From: Bacteroidota bacterium
Lineage (GTDB): Bacteria > Bacteroidota > Rhodothermia > Rhodothermales > Rubricoccaceae
NCBI GenBank assembly: GCA_039821555.1
Contig: JBCBNX010000001.1
Location: forward strand, 500,356 to 564,355
Direction of reading: 5' to 3'
Length of the DNA stretch: 64,000 nucleotides
Made by a program: the position numbers and the translations under genes. The notes beneath the pieces are model-generated. The model worked only from the letters and a program-made list of their open reading frames with translations, was not told the DNA's origin and ran no database searches. Every line of letters begins with the position of its first letter. The first letter of the stretch is position 1. This document shows positions 27,522 through 35,932 of the stretch, one piece after another.

Positions 27522-28001
27522 ATGCAGTCGTTCCAAAGTCGCCACCATCCGGGTACGTCGCCGTTGCCTCTCGTCTATGCGCAGACCCTGGCTCGTGGGT
27601 TCGGCGCAATGATGGTCGCCGTGATGGTTGTGACGGTAGCCGCGATGCTCCAGCAGCAGCCCGTTGGCGCCACACTGACCTGGACCGTTCCAGTTGTGTG
27701 GCTGGTCGCTACGGGTTGGACGGTCTATGATCTTCGCCGAACCCCCGCTGAAGTGCAACTTGAAGGGGCCTTCGGGCAAGTCATGAGCGTGTGGGACGTT
27801 GCAGTAGGCTGGCATCACCCGCCGCTTCAGGCCGTTCACACGCCGCGCCGCATCGGCGGTGTCCTGCACGTAGGCGTTGGTCACACTGTGCACCGTTTCG
27901 AGCAAACTGACTGGCCGCAGTTCCGTGAGTTGGCCGCGGCCTTGACGCGGGCTTCCAAGTCGGCTGAAGATGCACGCTACCACCACGCGACCGTCGTCTG
28001 A
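27522..28001 (+). CDS. Two-helix membrane protein, uncharacterised
   Basis: 159 residues from ATG 27522. Two membrane helices (about 25-44 and 50-70: MMVAVMVVTVAAML, VPVVWLVATGWTVYDL) are joined by a short turn, followed by a soluble beta-rich region (EVQLEGAFGQVMSVWDVAV and later GVLHVGVGHTVHRFEQTDW). The layout resembles small membrane proteins with a PH-like soluble domain. No catalytic motif is seen. It is transcribed divergently from the DUF3047 gene, with 228 bp between the starts. Confidence 0.65.
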   Translation: MQSFQSRHHPGTSPLPLVYAQTLARGFGAMMVAVMVVTVAAMLQQQPVGATLTWTVPVVWLVATGWTVYDLRRTPAEVQLEGAFGQVMSVWDVAVGWHHPPLQAVHTPRRIGGVLHVGVGHTVHRFEQTDWPQFRELAAALTRASKSAEDARYHHATVV

Positions 28002-28684
28002 TAATCATCGCTGTGCACTGTCGCATACGACCAATGACGACCGCGTGACAGCAAACTGGCGCGCACACTTTTGCCGACGGATTGCTGACCACTACTCCGA
28101 CGGTTGCACGCGGATGGCACGGCAGAGGAGCATATGGAGTGGCAGAAGTGGACTTCTGATGTCCCTATCGACATGTCAGCCATGCGCAAGGTGCGTCATG
28201 CGAACTCACACGTGTGCCATCTGAGCACGATCTGAGAGCATACTCCGATCGAACGACCCAGCAGCAGCGCGTCTGAAGCGCGCTAAGCCGGAACGGACCA
28301 GCTCGTACGGGAGGCATGCCTCAGTGGAAGTAGTTCGCGTTCCTGAAACGACCGTTCGCGGTTTCGCGCATGGCCCTGGCCCCCGAATGCGAATCGCTGT
28401 CTTAATCAGGGATAGGCCTCGCCAACCCAAGAGTGCGGAATCGAGGCAATTGATGAGCACAGACCTTGACATATAGGGTACTCCCTGATCACATTATGGG
28501 GTATACCCTGATCACCTCGTATATAATGGGCCATACTTTCGCTGGCACTGGTGCCCTCCCCTGACGAGGCAGTAGCGTTCCCAACGTAAAGGCCTATCGA
28601 AATAGTGGGCAATCTCCATCTACATGGCCTCACTCACGACGACCGCCATAGTCCCGCCCCAGAAACCCCCGCAGGCTCCATCCG
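28002..28684. other. 683-bp stretch without a recognisable gene
   Basis: No frame in either strand shows a plausible protein here. The only structure noticed is a pair of operator-like repeats at 28476-28515. The last 169 bp before the ATG at 28685 form a long potential leader. No tRNA-like cloverleaf or known RNA was recognised. A small RNA cannot be excluded. Confidence 0.5.
28476..28515. promoter_or_regulatory. Operator-like direct repeat with palindromic halves
   Basis: Two 17-bp copies, 23 bp apart: GGGTACTCCCTGATCAC (28476-28492) and GGGTATACCCTGATCAC (28499-28515), differing at two positions. GGGTATACCC is a perfect 10-bp palindrome and TGATCA is another. TTGACA (28466-28471) stands just before the first copy and TATAAT (28522-28527) just after the second. 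This looks like a repressor or activator site at a promoter for the gene at 28685, but the hexamers are not at standard spacing from each other and no regulator is identified. Confidence 0.5.
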
Positions 28685-29224
28685 ATGACTGATGACACCG
28701 CACGCACGATCGCGCACGCTGTCGCGCAGGTCAGAGAAGGCATACACCAGGCTTCTGCCCCTATCCCTGCCATGATCACCCGAGAGCAGGTCCGCGCCGC
28801 TGCGCAGGCCTGCGACGTGCGAGCGCTTCTAGACCTGTGGAGCGTGCTCGCACCAGAGGAGTGCATCAACTGCGACCCCGACGAGCGCTATCCGCCGTTC
28901 AGACTGTTGTCTGGCCGGGTCATATGTCCTCATCCATGGGTGGGCAAGCTGGTAGAGAAGAGCTTGGCAAGCATATCTGATGCGGTCTTTGGTGCTGTCA
29001 TAGACGCTTGCCAGCGCCGCGGGTGGGAGTGGCGAGCTAGCACCCGCCTTTCTAAGATGAGGCTGAGCGCGTCCGGCGCCGTCTGCGTTGCGTGTGTGAT
29101 GCAGGAGATAGAACTGCCCTACGTCGAGGACGTCCCCGCCAAGAACACCCCTGCTGTTGCCCTCGTGGGGGCGTACTTGCTCGGGATTCTAGCCACGCGC
29201 GACACGGTCCACGGAACGCTATAG
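28685..29224 (+). CDS. Hypothetical protein, mostly helical
   Basis: 179 residues from ATG 28685, not recognised. The N-terminus is helical (TIAHAVAQVREGIHQA, EQVRAAAQACDVRALLDLWS). The middle part has three cysteines (CINCDPDERYPP, VICPHP) that could bind metal, though the spacing CxxC then C is incomplete. The C-terminal part is hydrophobic (VALVGAYLLGILATRD) but probably too short for more than one membrane pass. The frame is uninterrupted and codon choice looks coding. It lies alone behind the operator-like repeats, which makes regulated expression likely. Confidence 0.6.
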   Translation: MTDDTARTIAHAVAQVREGIHQASAPIPAMITREQVRAAAQACDVRALLDLWSVLAPEECINCDPDERYPPFRLLSGRVICPHPWVGKLVEKSLASISDAVFGAVIDACQRRGWEWRASTRLSKMRLSASGAVCVACVMQEIELPYVEDVPAKNTPAVALVGAYLLGILATRDTVHGTL

Positions 29225-29345
29225 CAGAACAGGCGAGGCGTGTTTTTGGCGGCGCTGAGAAAAGAGCGACTCGGGGTCCTCCAGCTGAGACGCGAGGATC
29301 ATCCTGTGCCCCGCATGGACCATCCTGGCACGCGCACACCCAAGC

Positions 29346-29729
29346 CTAGGCCGCTGTAGTAGCGTCTTGTTGCGGGAGAAGCTGCTTTCGGAGCGAGGCG
29401 CCCGTCAGGCCACCAAGCGTGCCTAGGACTAAGGCGCTGACCAGCGTGAGTAGCGGCACGACAAAGCTGGGGAGCCCTCCAAGCAAGCTCCCGACGGCCT
29501 CAGTCATGCGCGCCATCTCGGGTCCAAAGAACGCGAGATTCCATAGCACAAGGGCGGACCAGGGCAAGACGAGCCCCAGCGCTCCCACAACGCTACCACC
29601 GCGTCCCATCACGAAGCCTCCAAGGACGGCCCCGAGCACGGACCAGGCCCAGCCGAGGATAACGTGCAGCGCCAGGGCTACCGTAGCCGTGAAGAGGACA
29701 AGGATCGTTCTGCGGGCGCCTTGCGACAT
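29346..29729 (-). CDS. Small four-helix membrane protein
   Basis: 127 residues from ATG 29729. About four hydrophobic segments with a Gly-rich second helix (LGAVLGGFVMGRGGSVVGAL) and a Gly-rich last one (LGTLGGLTGASLRKQ) ending in a basic stop. Its plan resembles the 163-residue protein at 10685-11176, but without clear residue identity. No named family is assigned. It is followed after 98 bp of spacer upstream by the small gene at 29827 on the same strand. Confidence 0.7.
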   Translation of the reverse strand: MSQGARRTILVLFTATVALALHVILGWAWSVLGAVLGGFVMGRGGSVVGALGLVLPWSALVLWNLAFFGPEMARMTEAVGSLLGGLPSFVVPLLTLVSALVLGTLGGLTGASLRKQLLPQQDATTAA

Positions 29730-29826
29730 GAGGAGTGCGGTCGAGGTGAAAACGTAGAGGCAAGCTACACGCGAGGCTCGTCAGACACCATAGGATGTCA
29801 GATACCACAGGATGTGGCCCACGGGC

Positions 29827-30153
29827 TCAGTTGAACGTGATGTGGGGGGGCAAACGCTCGTCAACAGGCTCGATGTCTTGCTCGGCAAACCACCCTTCCT
29901 CAACAGGCTCCGTGGAGTCCGGCAGGTCCTCGTGCGGGCGCTCGTAGCCCTCGATTTCTTTCACCCAATAGAGAGTCTTGAACTGTGGGGAGCCTTCCGG
30001 GTCGCGGGCCACGTTGACTTTAGGCTCGCGCGCGGCGAGAGTACCCAGGATTGTGCCGAGGAGAAATCCCTCGCGCGAGTAGAGGTGGATGCGCACGCGC
30101 TGCCCGTAGTCAAACGGGCTGCCTTCGAAGTCTGCGGGACTGTAGGTAGCCAT
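29827..30153 (-). CDS. Hypothetical small soluble protein
   Basis: 108 residues from ATG 30153. The sequence reads as a small beta-rich domain (GQRVRIHLYSREGFLLGTIL, VARDPEGSPQFKTLYWVKEI) with an acidic, proline-containing C-terminus (EEGWFAEQDIEPVDERLPP). No cysteine, signal peptide or membrane helix. It is not recognised; the compact strand pattern could be an SH3-like or PilZ-like barrel, but that is a guess. It lies between the gamma-glutamyltransferase gene and a small membrane protein gene, all on the minus strand. Confidence 0.65.
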   Translation of the reverse strand: MATYSPADFEGSPFDYGQRVRIHLYSREGFLLGTILGTLAAREPKVNVARDPEGSPQFKTLYWVKEIEGYERPHEDLPDSTEPVEEGWFAEQDIEPVDERLPPHITFN

Positions 30154-30229
30154 AGGTTAAGTGTCGGGTTGCTAAAAGGTGGGCCAAGACAGCAGCGCCA
30201 TCAATCGAAGTACTACCAGAGCACAGCGA

Positions 30230-32023
30230 TCAGTCGTCGATGCGCTCAACACGGATGCTCGTGCCCTCACGGCGCGGGTCCACACCGGGATAAAGCGTAG
30301 CAGTCCCGTCTGGAGCGTAGCGCACCTCAATGGCATGGACGGCCGTATGGCTCCCAAACTCGCGAATCCGCCATCCCCATGCCTCCAACGCCGCCACCGT
30401 CGCGGCCGGCGTCCGATCAAGTTCGAGGAGCAGACGGTCGTTCGGCTTCCACTGGTGATGGAAGCGCGGCGCGGCGACAGCGGCTTGCACGTCCATCCCA
30501 TAGTCGATCACGCCTAGGGCCGTCTCGAACACGGCCGTGATGATGCGTGAGCCGCCCGGCGAACCGAGCACGAGCCTGAGCCGTCCTTCCTCGTCTTCGA
30601 TGATCGTCGGCGTCATCGAGGAGAGCATCCGTTTGCCTGGCTCGATCTTGTTCGCCTCGGCACCGACGAGGCCGTATCGGTTCGGCGAACCCGGCTTAGC
30701 AGCGAAGTCGTCCATCTCATCGTTGAGCAAAAACCCCGCACCGGCGACGGCCACCTTCGCGCCGAAACTGTCGTTCACAGTGGTCGTGAGGCTAACGGCG
30801 AAGCCGTCGGCATCAACGACGGAGTAGTGGGTCGTTTCAGGCGATTCGTCAACAGGCACACGCTGCATTACGGGAGCGACGCCCGCAGGGGTGCCGTGCG
30901 AGAGCGTCGTACTCGGCGTGATGCGGTCAGGGCTGAACCCAGCCATTCGTCCTCGGATGTAGCGTCGCCGCATGAGCGCGTCCGTTGGCACGTCAGCAAA
31001 AGCGGGGTCGCCGAGCCAGGTCGCCCGGTCGGCGTAAGCGCGACGCATGGCTTCCGCGCATAAATGGATCATCGCAGGCGAGAGCCAGCCCATCGCTCGA
31101 AGGTTGTAAGGTTCGACGCTGCCGAAGAGTTGCGCAAGCGCCACGCCGCCCGACGAGGGCGGTGCCATGGAGATGATGCGGTGCCTGCGGTAGGTGAACG
31201 TGACGGGCTCACGCCACACAGGCCCGTACGCGGCTAGGTCTTCGTGTGCGATGAGGCCTCCATTCGCCACCATCGATGCAACGATGAGGTCGGCGGTCCG
31301 CCCCTCGTAAAAGCCACCACGTCCGTGGTCACGGATGCGTTCGAGCGTTGCTGCAAGGTCGCGCTGCACGAAGCGGTCGCCCTCCGACCACAGCGTCCCG
31401 TCAGCCTTCGTGAAATAGGCTGTGGCGGCCGCGTCGGGCGCGAAATCGTCGCGGAAGAGATTGAACCGCCGCGCTTGCCGTCGGCCCAGGCTGAAGCCGT
31501 CGGTAGCCAGACTGATAGCGGGCTGCAACAGTTCGGAAAGCGAGAGGCGACCGTGTCGCTGGTGCAGTTCGAGTAGGCCTGCCACGCTACCAGGCACGCC
31601 CACGGCAAGGTGCCCCACCTTGCTGCGGTCGGAGACATAGGCTCCCTCCTCGTCGAGGTAGAGGTCTTCCGTCGCGGCGAGCGGAGCGACCTCCCGGAAA
31701 TCGAGCGAGGACACGGCGCCGTCGGGTGCCCGTAGCACGGCAAAGCCTCCGCCTCCCACATTGCCAGCACGTGGCAGCACGACCGCCAGGGCAAACCCTA
31801 TTGCCACGGCAGCATCGGCTGCGTTCCCCCCCTGTCGCAACATCGAGGCTCCAGCCTCGGTCGCCAGCGGGTGCCCGCTCACAACCATGCCCGCTGGGTG
31901 CGCCACTTCGCCGCGCGGTGGCTCGGTGGTCTGTGCCCAACACACCAAGCCACTGGGCACAGCGACAGCTATCACGAGCACGGTCATCAGCGTGCACATG
32001 CGTTCCAAACGCCACGAGCGCAT
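30230..32023 (-). CDS. ggt: Gamma-glutamyltransferase (glutathione hydrolase)
   Basis: 597 residues from ATG 32023, which gives a signal peptide (LMTVLVIAVAVPSGLVCWAQ). It is an Ntn hydrolase that cleaves itself and then transfers or hydrolyses the gamma-glutamyl group of glutathione, normally in the periplasm. Visible motifs: GGNAADAAVAIGFALAVV near the N-terminus, GNVGGGGFAVLR, the processing site PETTHYSVVD (the second Thr starts the small subunit), and LSSMTPTIIEDEEGRLRLVL and GSPGGSRIIT in the small subunit. The frame continues 15 codons upstream with no benefit. It stands alone, with the adjacent holB-queA cluster more than 400 bp upstream. Confidence 0.95.
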   Translation of the reverse strand: MRSWRLERMCTLMTVLVIAVAVPSGLVCWAQTTEPPRGEVAHPAGMVVSGHPLATEAGASMLRQGGNAADAAVAIGFALAVVLPRAGNVGGGGFAVLRAPDGAVSSLDFREVAPLAATEDLYLDEEGAYVSDRSKVGHLAVGVPGSVAGLLELHQRHGRLSLSELLQPAISLATDGFSLGRRQARRFNLFRDDFAPDAAATAYFTKADGTLWSEGDRFVQRDLAATLERIRDHGRGGFYEGRTADLIVASMVANGGLIAHEDLAAYGPVWREPVTFTYRRHRIISMAPPSSGGVALAQLFGSVEPYNLRAMGWLSPAMIHLCAEAMRRAYADRATWLGDPAFADVPTDALMRRRYIRGRMAGFSPDRITPSTTLSHGTPAGVAPVMQRVPVDESPETTHYSVVDADGFAVSLTTTVNDSFGAKVAVAGAGFLLNDEMDDFAAKPGSPNRYGLVGAEANKIEPGKRMLSSMTPTIIEDEEGRLRLVLGSPGGSRIITAVFETALGVIDYGMDVQAAVAAPRFHHQWKPNDRLLLELDRTPAATVAALEAWGWRIREFGSHTAVHAIEVRYAPDGTATLYPGVDPRREGTSIRVERIDD

Positions 32024-32244
32024 GCGAACGCGGGCGAGCGTTGTAGACAAGCTCAAAGGTGACGGCACTTGGAAGGGCTGCTCGTGGGACTTGCTGATGC
32101 AAAAGCTACCATTCTCGCTGGAATCGGCGTTTTTCAGTGGCTACAGCCCTGACTCCTCTAGCGTTGCCCACGTTTGTCAACTACTTTATCCACACCACCC
32201 TGGCCGAGACCATTGGCTCTCACCCCCCACCAACCCCACTCGTC

Positions 32245-32331
32245 ATGAACAATATCGACCGCATGGTGCGCGCCATGCTGATCGGTGCTGGAGTGCTGGG
32301 TGTCGGCGTCTTCCTGCTCTTCCAGTTCTAG
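32245..32331 (+). CDS. Candidate 28-residue membrane microprotein
   Basis: ATG 32245 opens a 28-residue frame, MNNIDRMVRAMLIGAGVLGV and then a hydrophobic end, forming one membrane helix after a charged start. The short start followed by a helix resembles the first half of DUF2892-type small membrane proteins. The same frame is open back to 32137, but those residues look random. It lies in the 407-bp region between the divergent ggt start and the queA stop. No ribosome-binding site is obvious, which is normal for this genome. Confidence 0.4.
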   Translation: MNNIDRMVRAMLIGAGVLGVGVFLLFQF

Positions 32332-32430
32332 GCGTCGCCTCGCCCTGGCGCATCCCTGTCGATTTCGACTGCACTTCGCCCCTCGGGTTTCGACTCGGGG
32401 GGCGTCGCTTTTGTGCGCGAGGCGGTAAGA

Positions 32431-33504
32431 TCACGTGAGGATGAGCGTCGCATCGCCGTAGCTGTAGAAGCGATAACCCGCCTCGATCGCGTGCCGGTAG
32501 GCGTCAAGGACGCGCGTTCGTCCTGCGAGCGTACTCACGAGCACGAGCAGCGAGGACCGAGGCAGGTGGAAGTTGGTCACGAGCCCGTCGATGGCTCGGA
32601 AGCGATAGCCCGGTGTGATAGTCAGGCTTGTCTCTCGCGTCCCTGGGACGAGCTTGCCCGCCTCATCGACTGCGGATTCCAGCGCACGGGTGGTCGTCGT
32701 ACCCACCGCAATGACGCGTCCGCCGTTGGCACGCCCCTGATCGATGCGTGCGGCATCGGCATCCGCGAGCGTGAAACGCTCGGCAGCGACGCGATGCTCG
32801 CGCAGATCCTCGACACGGACCGGCTCGAACGTACCGTAGCCCACGTGATGTGTCACGCGGGCAAGTTCGACGCCTCTCGCCTCGCAGGCGTCCAGCAACG
32901 AGGGCGTGAAATGCAGGCCGGCTGTCGGGGCCGCCACCGAGCCGCGATGCTGTGCGTAGACCGTTTGATAGCGCTCCCGGTCGGCCGAGCGCGGTTCGGG
33001 GCGGCGGATGTAGGGCGGCAACGGCATCCGCCCCACCGCATCAATCGCCGCGTCGAGCGTCTCGAAGTCGTGTTTGAACGCCACGCGGCGACGACCCTCG
33101 GGGCGCACCTCGACAACCGTTGCGGTGAGCAACGGTGCCACGTCCGGCCCGAAGGCAATCGTAGCCCCGACATCGAGCTTCTTGGCTGGCCGTGCGAGCG
33201 CTGTCCAGGACCCATCGACCTGGGCCTCGACTAGGAGCAGTTCCCCGCGCCCGCCCGTGGCCCTACGCCCCACAAGCCGGGCTGGAAACACGCGGGTGTC
33301 GTTGAGCACGAGCACGTCGCCCTCGCGCAGGTAGGTCGGGAGTGCAGCGAAGACGGTATCGGCGAGCGCAAGGGGGGCTCCGCTACTTTCCGAAGTGTCG
33401 ACGACAAGCAAGCGACTCTGATCGCGCTGCCGTGCAGGCTCTTGCGCGATGAGGCCGTCGGGCAAGTCGAAGTCGTAGGCGTCGAGGTCGTAGTCGGTGA
33501 TCAC
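32431..33504 (-). CDS. queA: S-adenosylmethionine:tRNA ribosyltransferase-isomerase
   Basis: 357 residues. QueA moves the ribosyl part of SAM onto preQ1 in tRNA (positions 34 of GUN-anticodon tRNAs) to make epoxyqueuosine. Family blocks: YDFDLPDGLIAQEPARQRDQ, VLVLNDTRVFPARLVGRR, GRMPLPPYIRR, ERYQTVYAQHRGSVAAPTAG and TPGYRFRAIDGLVTNFHLPR. The start is GTG 33504, which overlaps the TGA of the kinase gene upstream (GTGA), so queA is the last member of a four-gene coupled operon behind a VWA-phosphatase-kinase triad, an unusual setting for this gene. Confidence 0.97.
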   Translation of the reverse strand: MITDYDLDAYDFDLPDGLIAQEPARQRDQSRLLVVDTSESSGAPLALADTVFAALPTYLREGDVLVLNDTRVFPARLVGRRATGGRGELLLVEAQVDGSWTALARPAKKLDVGATIAFGPDVAPLLTATVVEVRPEGRRRVAFKHDFETLDAAIDAVGRMPLPPYIRRPEPRSADRERYQTVYAQHRGSVAAPTAGLHFTPSLLDACEARGVELARVTHHVGYGTFEPVRVEDLREHRVAAERFTLADADAARIDQGRANGGRVIAVGTTTTRALESAVDEAGKLVPGTRETSLTITPGYRFRAIDGLVTNFHLPRSSLLVLVSTLAGRTRVLDAYRHAIEAGYRFYSYGDATLILT

Positions 33505-35204
33505 GGGCGGACTCGGACGAGAGCGTTGAGATACGGCACGAACGAACGGGTGGGGATTGCACGGAGGCGGTCGGCGACGGCATCGCGCTCTGCGCGCTGG
33601 GCTTGCGCCTTCGCTTCGATACGTCGAAGTTCGCCCTCGGCGTCCGCGCGCGCCCGTTCGACACGACGGCGCAGCCGATGTTCTTCGGCCGGCGAGAGCG
33701 ACTGCGGCACGTCGTCAGCGTACTGCCGAGCCAAGGCAGCCCGCCACTGTGCGATGCGGACTTTGGTCGGTCCGGACACGCGTGTCACCGCGGCGATCGC
33801 GTCGGAAGTGACCATCGCTGCATCGCGGATGCCCGCGGCCTTGAGGCGGACCACAGCGCGGTGCCCGACGCCGTCGAAGTGATCGAGTTCACTCACAAAG
33901 TGGTGGCGGAGTTGCCGATGCAAGGCCTCGACTTGGAGTTCGGCGAGCCGCTGCTGCCGTTGAGCATCGCGGTCTTCAAAGGCCGCATGGAGTTGGAGAC
34001 GCATCCGCTCCGCTTCAGCGTCGAGGTCAGCCACCCACTGAGAAAGCACACGCAGCTCGCGCCCGAGCCGCCGCCGCCTGCGCCGGTCGGGATCACGCTG
34101 CCACCCAAGACCGCCGACGAGCAGCCCAACCGCTGCGAACACGCAGGCCGGTACCAGTGCCAACGGCTGCCATACCGCGACGATAGCACACGCGGAGGCC
34201 GCGAACACCTGAATGATCGGGTGGCGTTTTGCACCGAGCCGCTGCGGAGTCCTGTTGCTCGGTTCAGCACCATGAGGGCGACGATGGGACACGTCGTGAG
34301 GAATGCTACCCGCGAGCGCATCATCGAGGGACGGCGTCGCGCTCGGTGGCAACAAACATGCGGTCACGAGAGCGCGAGCGAGACGTGACACGTCCTCGCC
34401 GGGTACCTCTGTAAGGTGCTCGAAGAGGGGCGAGTTCACCGGATCGTAGAAGTCGTCGGCGCGGAAGAGCATGTTTTCGCCGGTTGCGTAGCGGTCCCAC
34501 AAGCTGGGGTCGTGGACCAGCGCCGAGAGTGCCGTCGCGACCACGAGCCCCGCGAAGCGGTCGAGGCGCGGACCCGCGTCCTGCTCCGTGCGGTCGGGGT
34601 GCTGGTAGTGTCGGTGCCCAACTTCCTGCGCATGCTGGCGCTTCTGGCCTGGAAACTGTACCCCGTCATAGTCCACGAGCCGGAGCCGAGGACGCCCCGC
34701 CTCGTCTTCCTCGACCAGAACATTCCCGTGCTGCAGGTCGCCATGCGCAATCTGTGCAACGTCCAACGCCTGAAGCATGCAGCGCCACGCGCTCGACAAC
34801 GCGGCAAGTCGCTGTGCGTCGGTCCGATGCGTCTCCACGTACTGACTGAGCGTTACGCCCTCCACCCATTCCATCACCAGCAACGGATAAGCCTTGCCGT
34901 GGACCTGGATTCCCTGCTCGTACCACGCCAGATCGACGAAGTAAGGCAGATCCAGGTCTTCAAGTTTTGCTTGAAGGGGGCTATAGTGGCGACCGCGGTC
35001 CGGCTGGTCTCGAAGAAAGCAGCGCACGGCTTTGGATCCGACGGACGTGTCAATGCGGAAGACGACCGCGAATGCTCCAGACATCCCCCGGGGCAGCCCA
35101 AGCGCGTTCTTTTCGACCACCCCCTGCGCGAGATGCGGGACAGTCAACGCGAGGTCAGCCAGTTGCAGCGCCTCCTGATAGTCACTGGGCGATGGGTAAC
35201 TCAC
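33501..35204 (-). CDS. Membrane-anchored protein kinase with C-terminal helix-hairpin-helix
   Basis: 567 residues, GTG start. The N-terminal half is a Ser/Thr-kinase-like domain: PRGMSGAFAVVFRID in place of the Gly-rich loop, KAVRCFL where VAIK would be, catalytic loop AHGDLQHGNVLV (154-164) and metal-binding VDYDG (177-181) instead of DFG. Two membrane helices (about 335-372) follow, then an Arg-rich coiled coil (DLDAEAERMRLQLHAAFEDR) and a helix-hairpin-helix near 455-505 (FDGVGHRAVVRLKAAGI, VTRVSGPTKVRIAQW), ending in a long charged helix. Kinases with DYDG plus a HhH end are the partner in VWA-PP2C-kinase (TerY-P type) triads. It is coupled by 4-bp overlaps to the PP2C gene and to queA. 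Confidence 0.88.
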   Translation of the reverse strand: MSYPSPSDYQEALQLADLALTVPHLAQGVVEKNALGLPRGMSGAFAVVFRIDTSVGSKAVRCFLRDQPDRGRHYSPLQAKLEDLDLPYFVDLAWYEQGIQVHGKAYPLLVMEWVEGVTLSQYVETHRTDAQRLAALSSAWRCMLQALDVAQIAHGDLQHGNVLVEEDEAGRPRLRLVDYDGVQFPGQKRQHAQEVGHRHYQHPDRTEQDAGPRLDRFAGLVVATALSALVHDPSLWDRYATGENMLFRADDFYDPVNSPLFEHLTEVPGEDVSRLARALVTACLLPPSATPSLDDALAGSIPHDVSHRRPHGAEPSNRTPQRLGAKRHPIIQVFAASACAIVAVWQPLALVPACVFAAVGLLVGGLGWQRDPDRRRRRRLGRELRVLSQWVADLDAEAERMRLQLHAAFEDRDAQRQQRLAELQVEALHRQLRHHFVSELDHFDGVGHRAVVRLKAAGIRDAAMVTSDAIAAVTRVSGPTKVRIAQWRAALARQYADDVPQSLSPAEEHRLRRRVERARADAEGELRRIEAKAQAQRAERDAVADRLRAIPTRSFVPYLNALVRVRP

Positions 35205-35932
35205 GGGCCGTGCAGGTCGATGCGCACGAGCGCGACGTCGTCATTTCGCATGCCGTCGGCTCGGGCGTGGTCGATGAAGTCGCTCCAGGCGTCCTGGCTC
35301 CAGTGTTCGAGTCGCTGCAACGCTGCATCTCCGGCGAGCAGATAAACCGCAAGCGCGTCGGTGGCGACGAGCAGCACGTCGCCTGGTCGCCAGGTAGCGG
35401 CAAATCGTTCGACGGTGTTGGGATCGAGATCGCTGTTGCTGGCGACCAGTGCAGGGCGTGAGCCGAAGCTGTTGGGATCGTCGTTGGGCCAGATCCGAAT
35501 CGGATCGTCCGCTCGGAGATGAAAGAGCGTCACGTCACCCACTGCCTCGCCCTCCCACGTACCGCCAATGCCTAGGCTTCGGTCGATCATCGGCCGGACG
35601 CAAAGGCGCAGCAAGGTGGCGAACGCGCCTTCCTGGGCCTTCTGCTCAGCGTACCAGGGCAGCCCTGCCTTTTGCTCCGCAGTACTGGCCTCGAACGACG
35701 CACGCGCCCGATCCACCGCCTCGGCGAGCCTGGCTTTCGGCTCGAGCGCGACTCCAGCCTCCACCAGTGCTTGAGCCCATCGCCGCGAAAACGCAGCTTC
35801 CGTCGCGCCGTCAGCCATCGCCATCTGGAGCGCCGTGCCGGTCTCACGCACCGCCACGGCGTCCTCGCACTCGGCATCGGTATGTCCCTGCTTCGGCAGC
35901 ATGAGGGACGTGATGGTCGCCCAGTCGCTCAT
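35201..35932 (-). CDS. PP2C-type protein phosphatase of the triad
   Basis: 243 residues, ATG 35932. A compact PP2C-like domain: GHTDAECEDAVAV (metal-binding Asp 24), MADGATEAAFSRRWA where canonical PP2C has DGxGG (Asp 41 kept; the pattern DGATE... is typical of this subgroup), VGDVTLFHLR and, near the end, MRNDDVALVRID (conserved DD). It is expected to reverse phosphorylation by the adjacent kinase. Start and stop overlap the VWA gene upstream and the kinase gene downstream by 4 bp each, so the three products are probably made in fixed ratio. No membrane segment, hence cytoplasmic. Confidence 0.88.
   Translation of the reverse strand: MSDWATITSLMLPKQGHTDAECEDAVAVRETGTALQMAMADGATEAAFSRRWAQALVEAGVALEPKARLAEAVDRARASFEASTAEQKAGLPWYAEQKAQEGAFATLLRLCVRPMIDRSLGIGGTWEGEAVGDVTLFHLRADDPIRIWPNDDPNSFGSRPALVASNSDLDPNTVERFAATWRPGDVLLVATDALAVYLLAGDAALQRLEHWSQDAWSDFIDHARADGMRNDDVALVRIDLHGP

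Noticed and set aside
28206..28633. Short minus-strand frames in the 28-kb gap
   Set aside because: No start context, no family pattern and composition like random high-GC sequence.
32380..32420. CGCCCC/GGGGCG stem near the queA stop
   Set aside because: Only six pairs with a 16-nt loop; too weak to call a terminator although a short T-run follows.
34416..35345. 309-codon plus-strand frame over the kinase gene
   Set aside because: Antisense to the kinase catalytic domain; no recognisable fold.
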